Part shown: positions 1 to 10,043 of the stretch, one piece after another
How the letters are laid out: every line of letters begins with the position of its first letter
Numbering within the stretch: the first letter of the stretch is position 1
Assembly (NCBI RefSeq): GCF_000988205.1
Contig: NZ_LAYQ01000012.1
Coordinates: 211,591-275,590, forward strand
DNA from: Corynebacterium minutissimum
GTDB taxonomy: Bacteria; Actinomycetota; Actinomycetes; Mycobacteriales; Mycobacteriaceae
Direction: 5' to 3'
Length of the DNA: 64,000 bases
The notes under the pieces: generated by a model
Seen by the model: only the letters and a program-made list of their open reading frames with translations
Told to the model about the DNA's origin: nothing
Databases searched by the model: none
Made by a program: the position numbers and the translations under genes

Positions 1-447
1 ACAACGGTAGAGCAGGCGCTCGCGAGCGCGAAGCAGAAGCAGATCATCATGACCGATGAATTTGCTATCGCCCCGTTCGTCGATGTCCGCGCGTGGTGCT
101 GGGACCGCTTGGCGTATTCCATCAAGCGCCTATCACGGGTTGAGGGCGAGACCGTCCTGATCAATCACTGGCCACTGGTGCAGGAGCCAACCTTGTACCT
201 GCGCTGGCCCGAGGTGGCGTTGTGGTGTGGAACCCGCCACACGCGTTCCTGGCCGCGGCGCTACAACGCCAAGGCGGTCATCTACGGTCACCTCCATATG
301 CCTAACCGAGCCAACATTGATGGAGTAGACCACATTGAGGTGTCTTTGGGCTATCCGCGTGAGTGGCAAGCGCACGGACATCTCCAGCCGTGGCCATATC
401 CGGTGCTGAGTATCGATGCGAAGACAGGGAGGGCAGAGCATGCTTGA
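1..447 (+). CDS. Metallophosphoesterase, C-terminal part (gene starts before the window)
   Basis: The reading frame is open from base 1 to the TGA at 445-447, so the 5' end is missing. The visible 148 residues hold a GHLHMP motif (about residue 96), the late metal-binding Gly-His-x-His block of calcineurin-like phosphoesterases, and an earlier INHWPL segment that fits the conserved Asn/His ligand region. The substrate cannot be told from this part. The stop overlaps the start of the phosphopantetheinyl transferase gene by 8 bases, so the two are probably co-translated. An internal ATG at 49 is not a credible start because coding sequence continues upstream of it. Confidence 0.8.
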   Translation, partial: TTVEQALASAKQKQIIMTDEFAIAPFVDVRAWCWDRLAYSIKRLSRVEGETVLINHWPLVQEPTLYLRWPEVALWCGTRHTRSWPRRYNAKAVIYGHLHMPNRANIDGVDHIEVSLGYPREWQAHGHLQPWPYPVLSIDAKTGRAEHA

Positions 448-1114
448 GCCTTCCCTCTTCCCGGAGTCAGCGCGATATTGCTATGTGCGTACAGACGAGT
501 CGATGACCGATCTGCTCAATTACAACCACCTATCCCCGGAGGAGCGCTCCGTGGTCTCCCAAGCCGTGGACGTGCGCAAGTCCGAATTTGGGGATGCACG
601 CTGGTGTGCCCACCAAGCCTTGAAGGAGCTCAACTACACCGACAATGAGCCGATTCTGCGCGGCGAGCGAGGCATGCCGCTGTGGCCGGAGGGCTATACC
701 GGATCGATGACGCACACCGAAGGCCTGCGTGCAGCGGTAGCAGCGCCAACCACCCACGTGCGCTCGATGGGGCTGGATGCCGAACCCGCGGAGCCTTTGC
801 CGGAGCATGTGCTGACGATGATCGCTCGGCCGGGGGAGATGCCGCAGCTGGCTCAGTTACAAGCGGCGGGTATTTCCTGTCCGGACCGCCTGTTGTTCTG
901 TGCCAAGGAGGCCACCTACAAGACCTGGTTTCCCATGACCCGGCGGTGGCTTGATTTTGACCAAGCGGAAATTGACCTGCGCCTAGACGGAACGCTCGTC
1001 TCTTACCTCTTGGCACGGCCGACTCCAGTGCCGTTTATTACGGGGCACTGGATCATCCGGGATGGCTATGTCATCGTTTCTGCTGCCGTTCCAGCGCTCA
1101 ATTTTGACAGGTAA
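440..1114 (+). CDS. pptT: 4'-phosphopantetheinyl transferase (PptT/EntD-like)
   Basis: This 224-residue protein should transfer 4'-phosphopantetheine from CoA to the serine of carrier domains; in mycolate-forming actinobacteria the substrates include the FAS-I and polyketide synthase carriers. The family motifs are present in order: SMTHTEG (CoA-binding His region), GLDAEP (Mg-binding Asp) and FCAKEATYK (the W/F-x-x-KE-A-x-x-K signature). The ATG at 440 lies inside the end of the phosphoesterase gene and gives the usual family length; an in-frame start at 416 would add an unlikely basic leader. The gene faces truB, with only 9 bases between the two stops. Confidence 0.88.
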   Translation: MLEPSLFPESARYCYVRTDESMTDLLNYNHLSPEERSVVSQAVDVRKSEFGDARWCAHQALKELNYTDNEPILRGERGMPLWPEGYTGSMTHTEGLRAAVAAPTTHVRSMGLDAEPAEPLPEHVLTMIARPGEMPQLAQLQAAGISCPDRLLFCAKEATYKTWFPMTRRWLDFDQAEIDLRLDGTLVSYLLARPTPVPFITGHWIIRDGYVIVSAAVPALNFDR

Positions 1115-1123
1115 ACCGGGTCA

Positions 1124-3035
<1,912 letters not shown>

Positions 3036-3953
3036 ATGAAGATCATCCTCGACCTCGACACCGGAATCGACGATGCCCTCGCTCTCGCCTATGCCGTAGC
3101 GCACCCTGATCTCGAGTTGATCGGGGTCACCGGCACCTATGGCAATGTGCCGGTGGCGCTGGGCGTGCGTAACTCGCTGGCGTTGCTGGAGCTTCTCGAC
3201 GCCGAGGATGTCCCCGTCTTCATTGGGCCGACACGCCTGGGCTTTAACGTTGCCCCCATTTCAGCGTTCATCCATGGCCGCAATGGACTTGGGGAAGTGC
3301 TTCTGCCTCCGCCGCGCCGCAAGGCATATGAGGATGCAGTGGGCTTTCTTATCCGTTCGGTCCGTGAGCATGGTGAGGATCTGGTGATTGTGCCGACGGG
3401 GCCGTCGACAAGCATCGCAGCTGCCATGCGTGAAGACCCGGACTTCGCCCGCAACGCCCGCATCGTCATGATGGGCGGGGCGCTGACCGTGCCCGGGAAC
3501 GTCACGCCCTATGCCGAGGCCAATGTCTTCCAAGACCCGCAGGCTACGGACTATGTCTTCCGGCATGCTCGCGATCTCACCATGGTGGGGCTCGACGTCA
3601 CGTTGCGCACGTTGCTCACCAGGGAGCACACACAACAGTGGCGGGGCACGCGCACCGGCCGCATCTACGCGGACATCGTGGACTACTACATCCGCGCCTA
3701 TAAGACGACCTCGCCGCACCTTGGCGGTTGTGGGCTCCACGATCCTTTGGCGGTGGCCGTGGCAGCGGATCCCTCGCTGGTTACATGCCTAGATCTCAAC
3801 CTGCGGTGTGAGGAGAACGGGCGCACTATTGGTGACCCGGAACGACTGGATAACCCCACCGCCCGTGTCGCCGTTGCGGTGGATGATGCGCGCTTCGTCG
3901 ATGATTTGATGTCGAAGCTGGGCAGCCTCTATACTTCTACTTCGGCTTGCTGA
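3036..3953 (+). CDS. Inosine-uridine preferring nucleoside hydrolase (IUNH family)
   Basis: Predicted to hydrolyse the N-glycosidic bond of ribonucleosides for salvage. The N-terminal DLDTGIDDALAL is the four-Asp Ca2+ site of the family, MMGGAL and the NVFQDPQA segment fit the ribose-contacting loops, and LHDPLAVAVA carries the conserved late Asp. Its 305 residues match family length. The ATG follows the ribF TAA directly, indicating coupling. The base specificity cannot be read from the sequence. The gene is between ribF and rpsO. Confidence 0.9.
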   Translation: MKIILDLDTGIDDALALAYAVAHPDLELIGVTGTYGNVPVALGVRNSLALLELLDAEDVPVFIGPTRLGFNVAPISAFIHGRNGLGEVLLPPPRRKAYEDAVGFLIRSVREHGEDLVIVPTGPSTSIAAAMREDPDFARNARIVMMGGALTVPGNVTPYAEANVFQDPQATDYVFRHARDLTMVGLDVTLRTLLTREHTQQWRGTRTGRIYADIVDYYIRAYKTTSPHLGGCGLHDPLAVAVAADPSLVTCLDLNLRCEENGRTIGDPERLDNPTARVAVAVDDARFVDDLMSKLGSLYTSTSAC

Positions 3954-4031
3954 CTGCGGTCCACAGTAGTCACGGGCAGCGCCTCACGGCGCATCATTTC
4001 ATGTGGACTGAAATACAATAGGAGATTTTCC

Positions 4032-4301
4032 ATGGCTTTGAGCACCGAGAAGAAGGCTGAAATCCTCAAGGAGTACGGCCTGCACGAGACCGACACCGGC
4101 TCCCCGGAGGCACAGGTTGCCCTGCTGACCACCCGCATCAACAACCTGACCGAGCACCTCAAGGATCACAAGCACGATCACCACTCCCGCCGTGGTCTGC
4201 TGCTCATGGTTGGTCGCCGTCGTGGCCTGCTGAAGTACCTGGCCGCTAACGACGTTGACCGTTACCGCGACCTGATTTCTCGCCTGGGTCTGCGCCGCTA
4301 A
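4032..4301 (+). CDS. rpsO: 30S ribosomal protein S15
   Basis: The 89-residue protein contains the S15 core, including [25 protein letters not shown] and [17 protein letters not shown], which bind 16S rRNA helix 22 and the S6/S18 region. A ribosome binding site (AGGAGA) lies 8 bases before the ATG. A strong terminator follows at 4317, and pnp lies beyond it: the classical rpsO-pnp arrangement, with part of transcription probably reading through into pnp. Confidence 0.98.
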   Translation: MALSTEKKAEILKEYGLHETDTGSPEAQVALLTTRINNLTEHLKDHKHDHHSRRGLLLMVGRRRGLLKYLAANDVDRYRDLISRLGLRR

Positions 4302-4316
4302 GCGCTGAACTTTTCA

Positions 4317-4346
4317 CCCCCGCACCTTGTGTGCGGGGGTTTTCTT
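4317..4346 (+). terminator. Rho-independent terminator after rpsO
   Basis: A perfect 9-bp GC-rich stem (4317-4325 pairing with 4331-4339) closes a 5-base loop and runs directly into TTTTCTT. It lies 15 bases after the rpsO stop and before pnp, so it probably sets the ratio of rpsO to rpsO-pnp message. Confidence 0.9.
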
Positions 4347-4440
4347 GTCCCATCTGCTAAAATCCTTGGGCGTTGTCAAAAACATCGAAGAAGAGGCGGC
4401 ACCGAAGATCGCCATGACAGCTCCAAGGAGAGTTTCATAC

Positions 4441-6711
4441 ATGAGCGCTAAGAACGCTAAGAAGCAACCAAACAATTCCGTCGAGTTCCTTATCGACGAC
4501 GATTACGGAATCACCGAGGCCATCGCCACCCTGGACAATGGCGATTTCGGCACGCGTACCATCCGTTTTGAGACGGGCCAGCTGGCTCGCCAGGCCGGTG
4601 GTTCCGTGACCACTTACCTGGACGAGGACACCATGCTGCTGTCCACGACCACCGCTTCAAACCAGCCGCGCGAAGGTTTCGACTTCTTCCCGCTGACCGT
4701 GGACGTCGAGGAGCGCATGTACGCCGCAGGTAAGATCCCGGGCTCCTTCTTCCGCCGTGAGGGCCGTCCCTCTACTGAGGCTATTCTGGCCTGCCGCCTC
4801 ATCGACCGCCCGCTGCGCCCAACCTTCGTGAAGGGCTTGCGCAACGAAGTCCAGGTCGTTGTCACGGTCCTTTCCATGGACCCGGAGGAGTACTACGACG
4901 TCGTTGCCATCAACGGTGCTTCCGCCGCCACCCAGCTTTCCGGTCTGCCGGTGTCCGGCCCGGTGGGCGGCGTGCGCATGGCACTGATTGCCGATGACAA
5001 GCACCCGAAGGGCCAGTGGGTGGCCTTCCCGAACAACGAGCAGCACGAGCGTGCTCTCTTCGAGATGGTCGTTGCCGGCCGCATCGTGAAGAAGGGCCGC
5101 AAGGACGACGTGGCCATCATGATGGTGGAGGCCGGCGCTGGTGTGAACGTAGCCGAGCGCATCAAGGAAGGTGCACCGGCTCCGCAAGAATCCACTGTGG
5201 CTGAAGGTTTGGAGGCTGCGAAGCCTTTCATCAAGTCCCTGTGTGAAGCGCAGGCAGGTCTGGCAGAGCGTGCAGCAAAGGAGACGCAGGAGTTCCCGCT
5301 CTTCCCGCCCTACGGTGATGATGTCTACGCGGCCGTTGAAAAGGCAGCCTCCAAGAAGCTGGAGAAGCTCCTCACGATCCCGGGTAAGCAGGACCGCGAT
5401 GACGCCACTAACGAGTTCATGGAGCAGGTCGAGGCTAAGCTCATCGACGATTTTGATGACCTCGATGAGGCCGATGCATCCAAGCAGATCCGCAATGCTT
5501 TCAACGCCGTGATGAAGGACATCGTGCGCACCAAGATCCTCACTGAGGGCTTCCGTATCGATGGCCGTGGTGTGACCGATATCCGTGACCTCGGCGTGGA
5601 GGTTGACCTCATCCCGCGTGCTCACGGTTCCTCCCTGTTTGAGCGTGGCGAGACCCAGATCCTGGGTGTGACCACCCTGGACATGCTGAAGATGGAGCAG
5701 CAGATCGACTCCCTGACCCCAGTGGAGTCCAAGCGCTACATGCACCACTACAACTTCCCGCCGTACTCCACCGGTGAGACCGGTCGCGTAGGCTCCCCGA
5801 AGCGCCGCGAGATCGGCCATGGTGCTTTGGCCGAACGCGCCCTGCTGCCGGTGATCCCCTCCCGTGAGGACTTCCCCTACGCCATTCGCCAGGTGTCTGA
5901 GGCCCTTGGTTCCAACGGTTCTACCTCCATGGGTTCCGTCTGTGCGTCCACCCTGTCCCTCTACAACGCGGGCGTTCCGCTGAAGGCCCCAGTGGCGGGT
6001 ATCGCCATGGGCTTGGTTTCTGGTGAAGTTAACGGAAAGGAAAAGTTCGTGGCACTCACCGACATCCTCGGTGCTGAGGATGCCTTCGGCGATATGGACT
6101 TCAAGGTTGCCGGTACTTCCGAGTTCATCACCGCCCTGCAGCTGGACACCAAGCTGGATGGCATTCCATCGCACGTGCTTGCCGACGCCCTCGAACAGGC
6201 CCGCGACGCCCGTGCCGCCATCCTCGACACGATGTCTGAGGTCATCGAGGGGCCGGACGAGATGTCTGGCCTGGCTCCGCGCATTACCTCGGTGACTATC
6301 CCGGTGAACAAGATTGGTGAGCTCATTGGTCCGAAGGGCAAGACCATCAACGCCATCACTGAGGAAACTGGCGCCGATGTCTCCATCGAGGAAGACGGCA
6401 CCGTCTACATTTCGGCCGCTACGGGTGAAGCCGCTGACGCTGCCATCGACCGCGTGAACAGCATTGCTAACCCACAGTTGCCGAAGGTGGGTGAGCGCTT
6501 CCTCGGCACCGTAGTGAAGACCGTGGCTTTCGGTGCCTTCGTTTCCCTGACCCCGGGTCGCGATGGCCTAGTGCACATCTCGAAGCTGGGTGGCGATGAG
6601 CGCATTGAGAAGGTCGAGGACGTCGTCAACGTTGGAGATAAGATTCAGGTGGAAATCGCCGACATCGATAACCGCGGCAAGATTTCCCTGGTTCCGGTTG
6701 AGGAGGACTAA
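4441..6711 (+). CDS. pnp: Polyribonucleotide nucleotidyltransferase (PNPase)
   Basis: PNPase degrades RNA 3' to 5' with phosphate and can also add nucleotides; it is a homotrimer in the degradosome. The 756-residue protein has two RNase PH-like domains (about residues 20-240 and 380-610) separated by an alpha-helical segment, the catalytic second core ([23 protein letters not shown]), a KH domain with [16 protein letters not shown] near residue 625, and a C-terminal S1 domain from about 685 ([15 protein letters not shown]). ATG 4441 follows a GGAG site; the frame is open further upstream into the rpsO terminator but has no family similarity there. Confidence 0.97.
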   Translation: MSAKNAKKQPNNSVEFLIDDDYGITEAIATLDNGDFGTRTIRFETGQLARQAGGSVTTYLDEDTMLLSTTTASNQPREGFDFFPLTVDVEERMYAAGKIPGSFFRREGRPSTEAILACRLIDRPLRPTFVKGLRNEVQVVVTVLSMDPEEYYDVVAINGASAATQLSGLPVSGPVGGVRMALIADDKHPKGQWVAFPNNEQHERALFEMVVAGRIVKKGRKDDVAIMMVEAGAGVNVAERIKEGAPAPQESTVAEGLEAAKPFIKSLCEAQAGLAERAAKETQEFPLFPPYGDDVYAAVEKAASKKLEKLLTIPGKQDRDDATNEFMEQVEAKLIDDFDDLDEADASKQIRNAFNAVMKDIVRTKILTEGFRIDGRGVTDIRDLGVEVDLIPRAHGSSLFERGETQILGVTTLDMLKMEQQIDSLTPVESKRYMHHYNFPPYSTGETGRVGSPKRREIGHGALAERALLPVIPSREDFPYAIRQVSEALGSNGSTSMGSVCASTLSLYNAGVPLKAPVAGIAMGLVSGEVNGKEKFVALTDILGAEDAFGDMDFKVAGTSEFITALQLDTKLDGIPSHVLADALEQARDARAAILDTMSEVIEGPDEMSGLAPRITSVTIPVNKIGELIGPKGKTINAITEETGADVSIEEDGTVYISAATGEAADAAIDRVNSIANPQLPKVGERFLGTVVKTVAFGAFVSLTPGRDGLVHISKLGGDERIEKVEDVVNVGDKIQVEIADIDNRGKISLVPVEED

Positions 6712-6749
6712 TCCTCAGACTAGCTAGGACTACTAGTGCCTCCTAGAAC

Positions 6750-6792
6750 AAGGGCCCTGTAACCCAGAAACTAGCTGGGGGACAGGGCCCTT
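6750..6792. terminator. Bidirectional hairpin between pnp and the convergent lipoprotein gene
   Basis: An 11-bp perfect stem (6750-6760 with 6782-6792) carries an inner 5-bp stem (CCCAG/CTGGG). It lies between two convergent genes, 38 bases after the pnp stop and 19 bases beyond the end of the lipoprotein gene, so it can end transcription from both sides. There is no clear U-tract. Confidence 0.7.
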
Positions 6793-6811
6793 ATCGTTTC
6801 TGCACACGTTG

Positions 6812-7471
6812 TTAATCCTGGAAGTCGAGTACGAGCCGTTTAGGTTCCTCTAGAAAGGTCACCGAATACGGCGTCTTTTTCTGTAGGCCAATGATCAATT
6901 GGGTTTGTGCCTCGAATGAGGTGGTGTATACAACCTCGCTTACCACACCGGTACCGGGAGTAGTTCCCGGCTTCATATATTTTTCTTCGAGCTCCGGGGT
7001 GGAAGGCCACGGTGTTCCTTCGATCCCCAGATTGAGAAAAGTGTTTCCCTTTACTTCGACTGGATAACCTGATGCCTGCTGACGAGGATCGTCGGTATAG
7101 GCGGTGAACCAGCCGGGCTCACCTTCACCTTCGAAGTCAACTACCACACGAGTAAAACCGTCGTGAGTACCTACGCGCACGCCCGTCGGAGTGAGACCGC
7201 CCAACTGATCCGGCATGTGGTGTTGGTCATCGAGCGCAGCCGTCCCCATCCCCGCAAAGGCCGCAACGTTGGCGACCTGTTGTGAGGGAGCAGCCAGCGT
7301 GTCGCTGGGTGGCGGCTCCGGCGCATCGGTGGCGGCGGAGCTAGAAGGAAGTGCACTGAACTGCGGCGCCGGAGTCGTTTCCGCCCCGCGCTCCGCGCAT
7401 GCAGTTAGAGGCATCACGCATACGGCGCTAATGGCTGCGATGACGGCGACGGAAGATGGTGAGTGTGACAT
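6812..7471 (-). CDS. Secreted lipoprotein with AMIN-like domain
   Basis: The N-terminus has a hydrophobic signal segment ending in the lipobox LTAC (Cys at about residue 24), so the protein should be lipid-anchored outside the membrane. A Pro/Ser/Ala-rich linker of about 60 residues follows. The rest (from about residue 90) resembles the actinobacterial AMIN-like domain: VRVGTHDGFTRVVVDFEG, a central FLNLGIEG, and a C-terminal PYSVTFLEEPKRLVLDF. AMIN-type domains often bind cell-wall polysaccharide; the role here is inferred. The gene follows the VOC gene by 10 bases in the same direction. Confidence 0.75.
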   Translation of the reverse strand: MSHSPSSVAVIAAISAVCVMPLTACAERGAETTPAPQFSALPSSSAATDAPEPPPSDTLAAPSQQVANVAAFAGMGTAALDDQHHMPDQLGGLTPTGVRVGTHDGFTRVVVDFEGEGEPGWFTAYTDDPRQQASGYPVEVKGNTFLNLGIEGTPWPSTPELEEKYMKPGTTPGTGVVSEVVYTTSFEAQTQLIIGLQKKTPYSVTFLEEPKRLVLDFQD

Positions 7472-7481
7472 TCTTTATTCT

Positions 7482-7871
7482 CTATTTCTTGAGCTGTACC
7501 AGTTGGATGAGGTTTCCTACGGTGTCATCGAAGACGGCGATGGTGGAGGGGCCGACGTCGGTAGGCCCCATAGTGAACTGCACTCCCTTTTCTGTGAGCT
7601 CGCTATATTCTCTCTCCACGTCTGCAGATAGGAACTGGGTGACAGGAATACCATCAGCCTTGAGTGCTGCTGCGTAGTCCTTGGCCGCGGGGTGGGCCTT
7701 GGGCTCGAGCAGGAGCTCCATATCCCCTTGGCACTCAGCGTTGGCGACCGTGAGCCATCGAAAGTCTCCGTGGGTTACGTCATCCTTGACTCGAAATCCG
7801 AGAGTATTGACATAGAAGTCGTGCGCGCGGGCAACATCATCAACGGGCACTGAAGCAATATAGATCTGCAT
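7482..7871 (-). CDS. VOC-family (glyoxalase/bleomycin-resistance fold) protein
   Basis: The 129-residue protein has the paired beta-alpha-beta-beta-beta layout of the vicinal oxygen chelate superfamily: IYIASVPVDDVARAHDFYVNTLGF at the start, MELLLEP as the first metal-ligand strand and GNLIQLVQL as the last. The substrate is unknown; similar small proteins are annotated as glyoxalase-like or bleomycin-resistance-like without tested function. It is probably co-transcribed with the lipoprotein gene 10 bases downstream. Confidence 0.85.
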   Translation of the reverse strand: MQIYIASVPVDDVARAHDFYVNTLGFRVKDDVTHGDFRWLTVANAECQGDMELLLEPKAHPAAKDYAAALKADGIPVTQFLSADVEREYSELTEKGVQFTMGPTDVGPSTIAVFDDTVGNLIQLVQLKK

Positions 7872-7956
7872 TCACTCCATCCTAACCGGCATGACGAAGA
7901 CCAGCCGGCCCCTTCGCCAGCAGTCGGGAGCCTCGGCTAGAGCCTGGCGGTGTAGC

Positions 7957-8132
7957 CGCCGTTTGAATCGACGGTGCCAAGCTTGGGGCTTGTGGCTGTG
8001 CTTCGTCGTTTTATTCGACGGTGTGGGTCCGTTGGTTCGTAGTCTTTCTCTTTTCCTTTCAGCTTCCTTTGCCAGGTTTCGTCGTTTGGAACGACGGCGC
8101 CTTCGGCCACTTCTTCGTCGTTTGGAACGACG
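7957..8132. repeat. Four copies of a short palindrome, CGTCG-N7-CGACG
   Basis: Four hairpin-forming units lie at 7957-7973, 8004-8020, 8080-8096 and 8116-8132. Three have perfect CGTCG/CGACG arms and the first has CGCCG. The 7-base loops are AT-rich (TTTGAAT, TTTTATT and TTTGGAA twice). They fill the region just after the stop of the HNH endonuclease gene. No gene is credible in this 264-base gap, although a frame is open on the minus strand. Confidence 0.75.
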
Positions 8133-8135
8133 GGT

Positions 8136-9311
8136 TTAGAAGGGGATGTCGTCGGTGCCGGCATCAGCGTCGGTCTTGCTCTCATCCTTGGCTTCGGCTT
8201 CGGCTTTGGCTTTGGCTTTGGCTTGGGCTTGTTGTTGTGCGTAGTCGTCGAGTTCTTGTTTTAAGTGTTGGGCGTCTTCGCGTACGCGTTTCCTGGTGGC
8301 GGTGATGCGTTGGGCTACTGTTTGTGCCCACCGTTTCTGTTTTGGTGCTAGTGGCCCGTCGGCTTCGGTAATAGTCCAGGTACCGTCTTCATATAGCCAG
8401 ATAACATCCCCGCTATACGGGTCGAGCAGGGATTTGAGGCTGCCATCAGTTTTCATGTTGTGATGCCCCTGGCATAAACACGCCAGGTTCTTCGGATGGG
8501 TCGGGCCGCCTTCAGCCCAGTTATGCCGATGATCCAACTGGCTAAGAAAAGCTGGTTTGCCACAGCCGCCAACCCGGCAGGTCCCGTCACGGCCTTCGAC
8601 ATGTTTGCGCATGATGACTCCTGGTTGGTAGCCGTCTGCTTCGGCGACCTCACCGGTTAAGTCCCGGGTCTTATCATGCGGCATCGGCTTAGCCCGCCAG
8701 CCGAAGCCTTCAATAAAGGTTGGTGCATCCTCAATGTCGCAGGCCTGGTAGGTGTGTAACACCACGGTAGCTGGTGGCTTAATCTCACCGGAAAGCAGTT
8801 TTATGACTGCCTCCGGGACGGTGATGTCTTCCTTGGCGGCGGTGTGGTGGATGAAGGCATCGAGTTTAATACCGGTGTCTTCATCACAGTGCAGTTCCAG
8901 CCAGGCTGAGGTGCCGTTAGAAGAAAACCGGTATGTATTTTTAGGGCGGGTGTCCTGGTAGGCGATGGAGTTATCGAGGGTTTTGCAGATATCGCGAACT
9001 TTGCGCCTGATTTGACTACGTGTGGGAAAAGCCTGATTCGGCTTAGAAGGGGTGAAGAAGTCAGCCAGGAGAGTGTCGATAAAGTCCAGGGTTTCATCAG
9101 TCAAGGCTGTCAGTGCTGACATGGGCTGATCAATAGCAATAAGGGACTCGATATCGAGCAGGCACAAGGTGTCTTGTATGGCTTTGACTTTAGGCAGGCT
9201 ATCCAGGCGGTGGATAGCACGCAGGCCGGACTTGATGTGGCCTTCGGGCAGTGACCAGGCAGCAACTAGGGATAGTGCGGTGGTGTTGATATCAGCCTGC
9301 AGGCTGGGCAT
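8136..9311 (-). CDS. DUF222/HNH endonuclease domain protein (5' end frameshifted)
   Basis: The visible 391 residues resemble the DUF222 plus HNH proteins that occur in several copies in corynebacterial and mycobacterial genomes (13E12-like). The HNH site is near residues 265-300: CRVGGCGKPAF, LDHRHNWAEGG, NLACLCQGHHN. The tail is Ala/Lys/Glu-rich and ends in DDIPF. ATG 9311 is the first start in this frame, but coding-like sequence continues upstream, and the better start is ATG 9429, which follows a GGGGGAGA ribosome binding site and lies one base out of frame. Removing one base from an A5 run at 9398-9402 (plus strand) joins both parts into one protein of about 430 residues. Confidence 0.8.
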   Translation of the reverse strand: MPSLQADINTTALSLVAAWSLPEGHIKSGLRAIHRLDSLPKVKAIQDTLCLLDIESLIAIDQPMSALTALTDETLDFIDTLLADFFTPSKPNQAFPTRSQIRRKVRDICKTLDNSIAYQDTRPKNTYRFSSNGTSAWLELHCDEDTGIKLDAFIHHTAAKEDITVPEAVIKLLSGEIKPPATVVLHTYQACDIEDAPTFIEGFGWRAKPMPHDKTRDLTGEVAEADGYQPGVIMRKHVEGRDGTCRVGGCGKPAFLSQLDHRHNWAEGGPTHPKNLACLCQGHHNMKTDGSLKSLLDPYSGDVIWLYEDGTWTITEADGPLAPKQKRWAQTVAQRITATRKRVREDAQHLKQELDDYAQQQAQAKAKAKAEAEAKDESKTDADAGTDDIPF

Positions 9312-9456
9312 AGCCCCGACCCAGGTGTCATAGGCAGCTCGCCGTGCTTTCGCGCGGGCTATGGCGTGTGGGTTATTCGGGTTAGTAGTCGAGGAAGAAA
9401 AAGGTTGGTGGGCGTGTGGCAGTGGTCATGGGTATCTCCCCCGAGATAAACATGTA

Positions 9457-9474
9457 TTAGAAGAAGTGTTCTAA
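9457..9474. promoter_or_regulatory. Palindrome TTAGAA-N6-TTCTAA before the HNH gene
   Basis: A perfect inverted repeat with 6-base arms and a 6-base spacer lies about 28 bases before the ATG at 9429 of the DUF222/HNH gene, where a promoter is expected on the minus strand. It is a candidate repressor site; no regulator can be named. Confidence 0.4.
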
Positions 9475-9619
9475 CCATGATTCTAGTGCCACACACCCCG
9501 TATAGCCATAGCCTGCGTTAAATTCGTGTCAAGTCGTTACTATAAACGGGGGTAGCCACCCCACATTAGCCAGCACGTTCGACGCAAAAATGTTGGAGCC
9601 TTTGCCCGCGCGAGGACGT

Positions 9620-9660
9620 AAAACGCCCCTCCAGCCGTCAAGGACAGCGTGAAGGGGCGT
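9620..9660 (-). terminator. Terminator of the small membrane protein gene
   Basis: Read on the minus strand, an 8-bp stem (9653-9660 with 9623-9630) is followed by a short T run (AAAA on the plus strand at 9620-9623). It starts 12 bases after the end of the gene at 9672-9995. Confidence 0.75.
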
Positions 9661-9671
9661 GGGAGGGGGAT

Positions 9672-9995
9672 CTACTTGGCGTCGGAAAGCGCGTAGGTAG
9701 CGCCAGCGCTCGCGGCAGTGACGGTGAGGACTGCGGGCCAGGAGCCCATTTTCTTAGCCAGCGGGTGGGAGAGGCCAAAAGCGCCGGTGTACAGAGCTGC
9801 CAGGCCAGCGGTAGTGGCCGGGTTCGTCTTAGCCCACCAGCTGCGGCCCGCCCACACGCCAGCGGCGGCGAGCACCACGCCGCCAAGCGGGCGAATGCCA
9901 GTCTCCCGGGCGGTGAGCCAGCCGCCGATAAGTCCCAGCGTGACGGTCGCTGCCGTCGATACGTCCTGCGGTTTCTTGATATCAATCATTCCCAT
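9672..9995 (-). CDS. Small integral membrane protein, function unknown
   Basis: A 107-residue protein with about three hydrophobic segments: VSTAATVTLGLIGGWL, GGVVLAAAGVWAG and a pair of Ala/Gly-rich stretches at the end. No catalytic motif is visible. A GAGG box precedes the ATG at 9995; a second in-frame ATG at 9989 is also possible. It is divergent from the MFS gene, whose start is 48 bases away. Confidence 0.65.
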   Translation of the reverse strand: MGMIDIKKPQDVSTAATVTLGLIGGWLTARETGIRPLGGVVLAAAGVWAGRSWWAKTNPATTAGLAALYTGAFGLSHPLAKKMGSWPAVLTVTAASAGATYALSDAK

Positions 9996-10043
9996 GCGCC
10001 TCAGTTTAGGCCGCGTGAGCGTGCGGTGGCTAGACTTCGCTGC

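Noticed and set aside
7937..8185. Open frame on the minus strand after the HNH gene with a repeated VVPNDE
   Set aside because: The repetition comes from the palindromic DNA units. There is no ribosome binding site, and the frame overlaps the end of the HNH gene.
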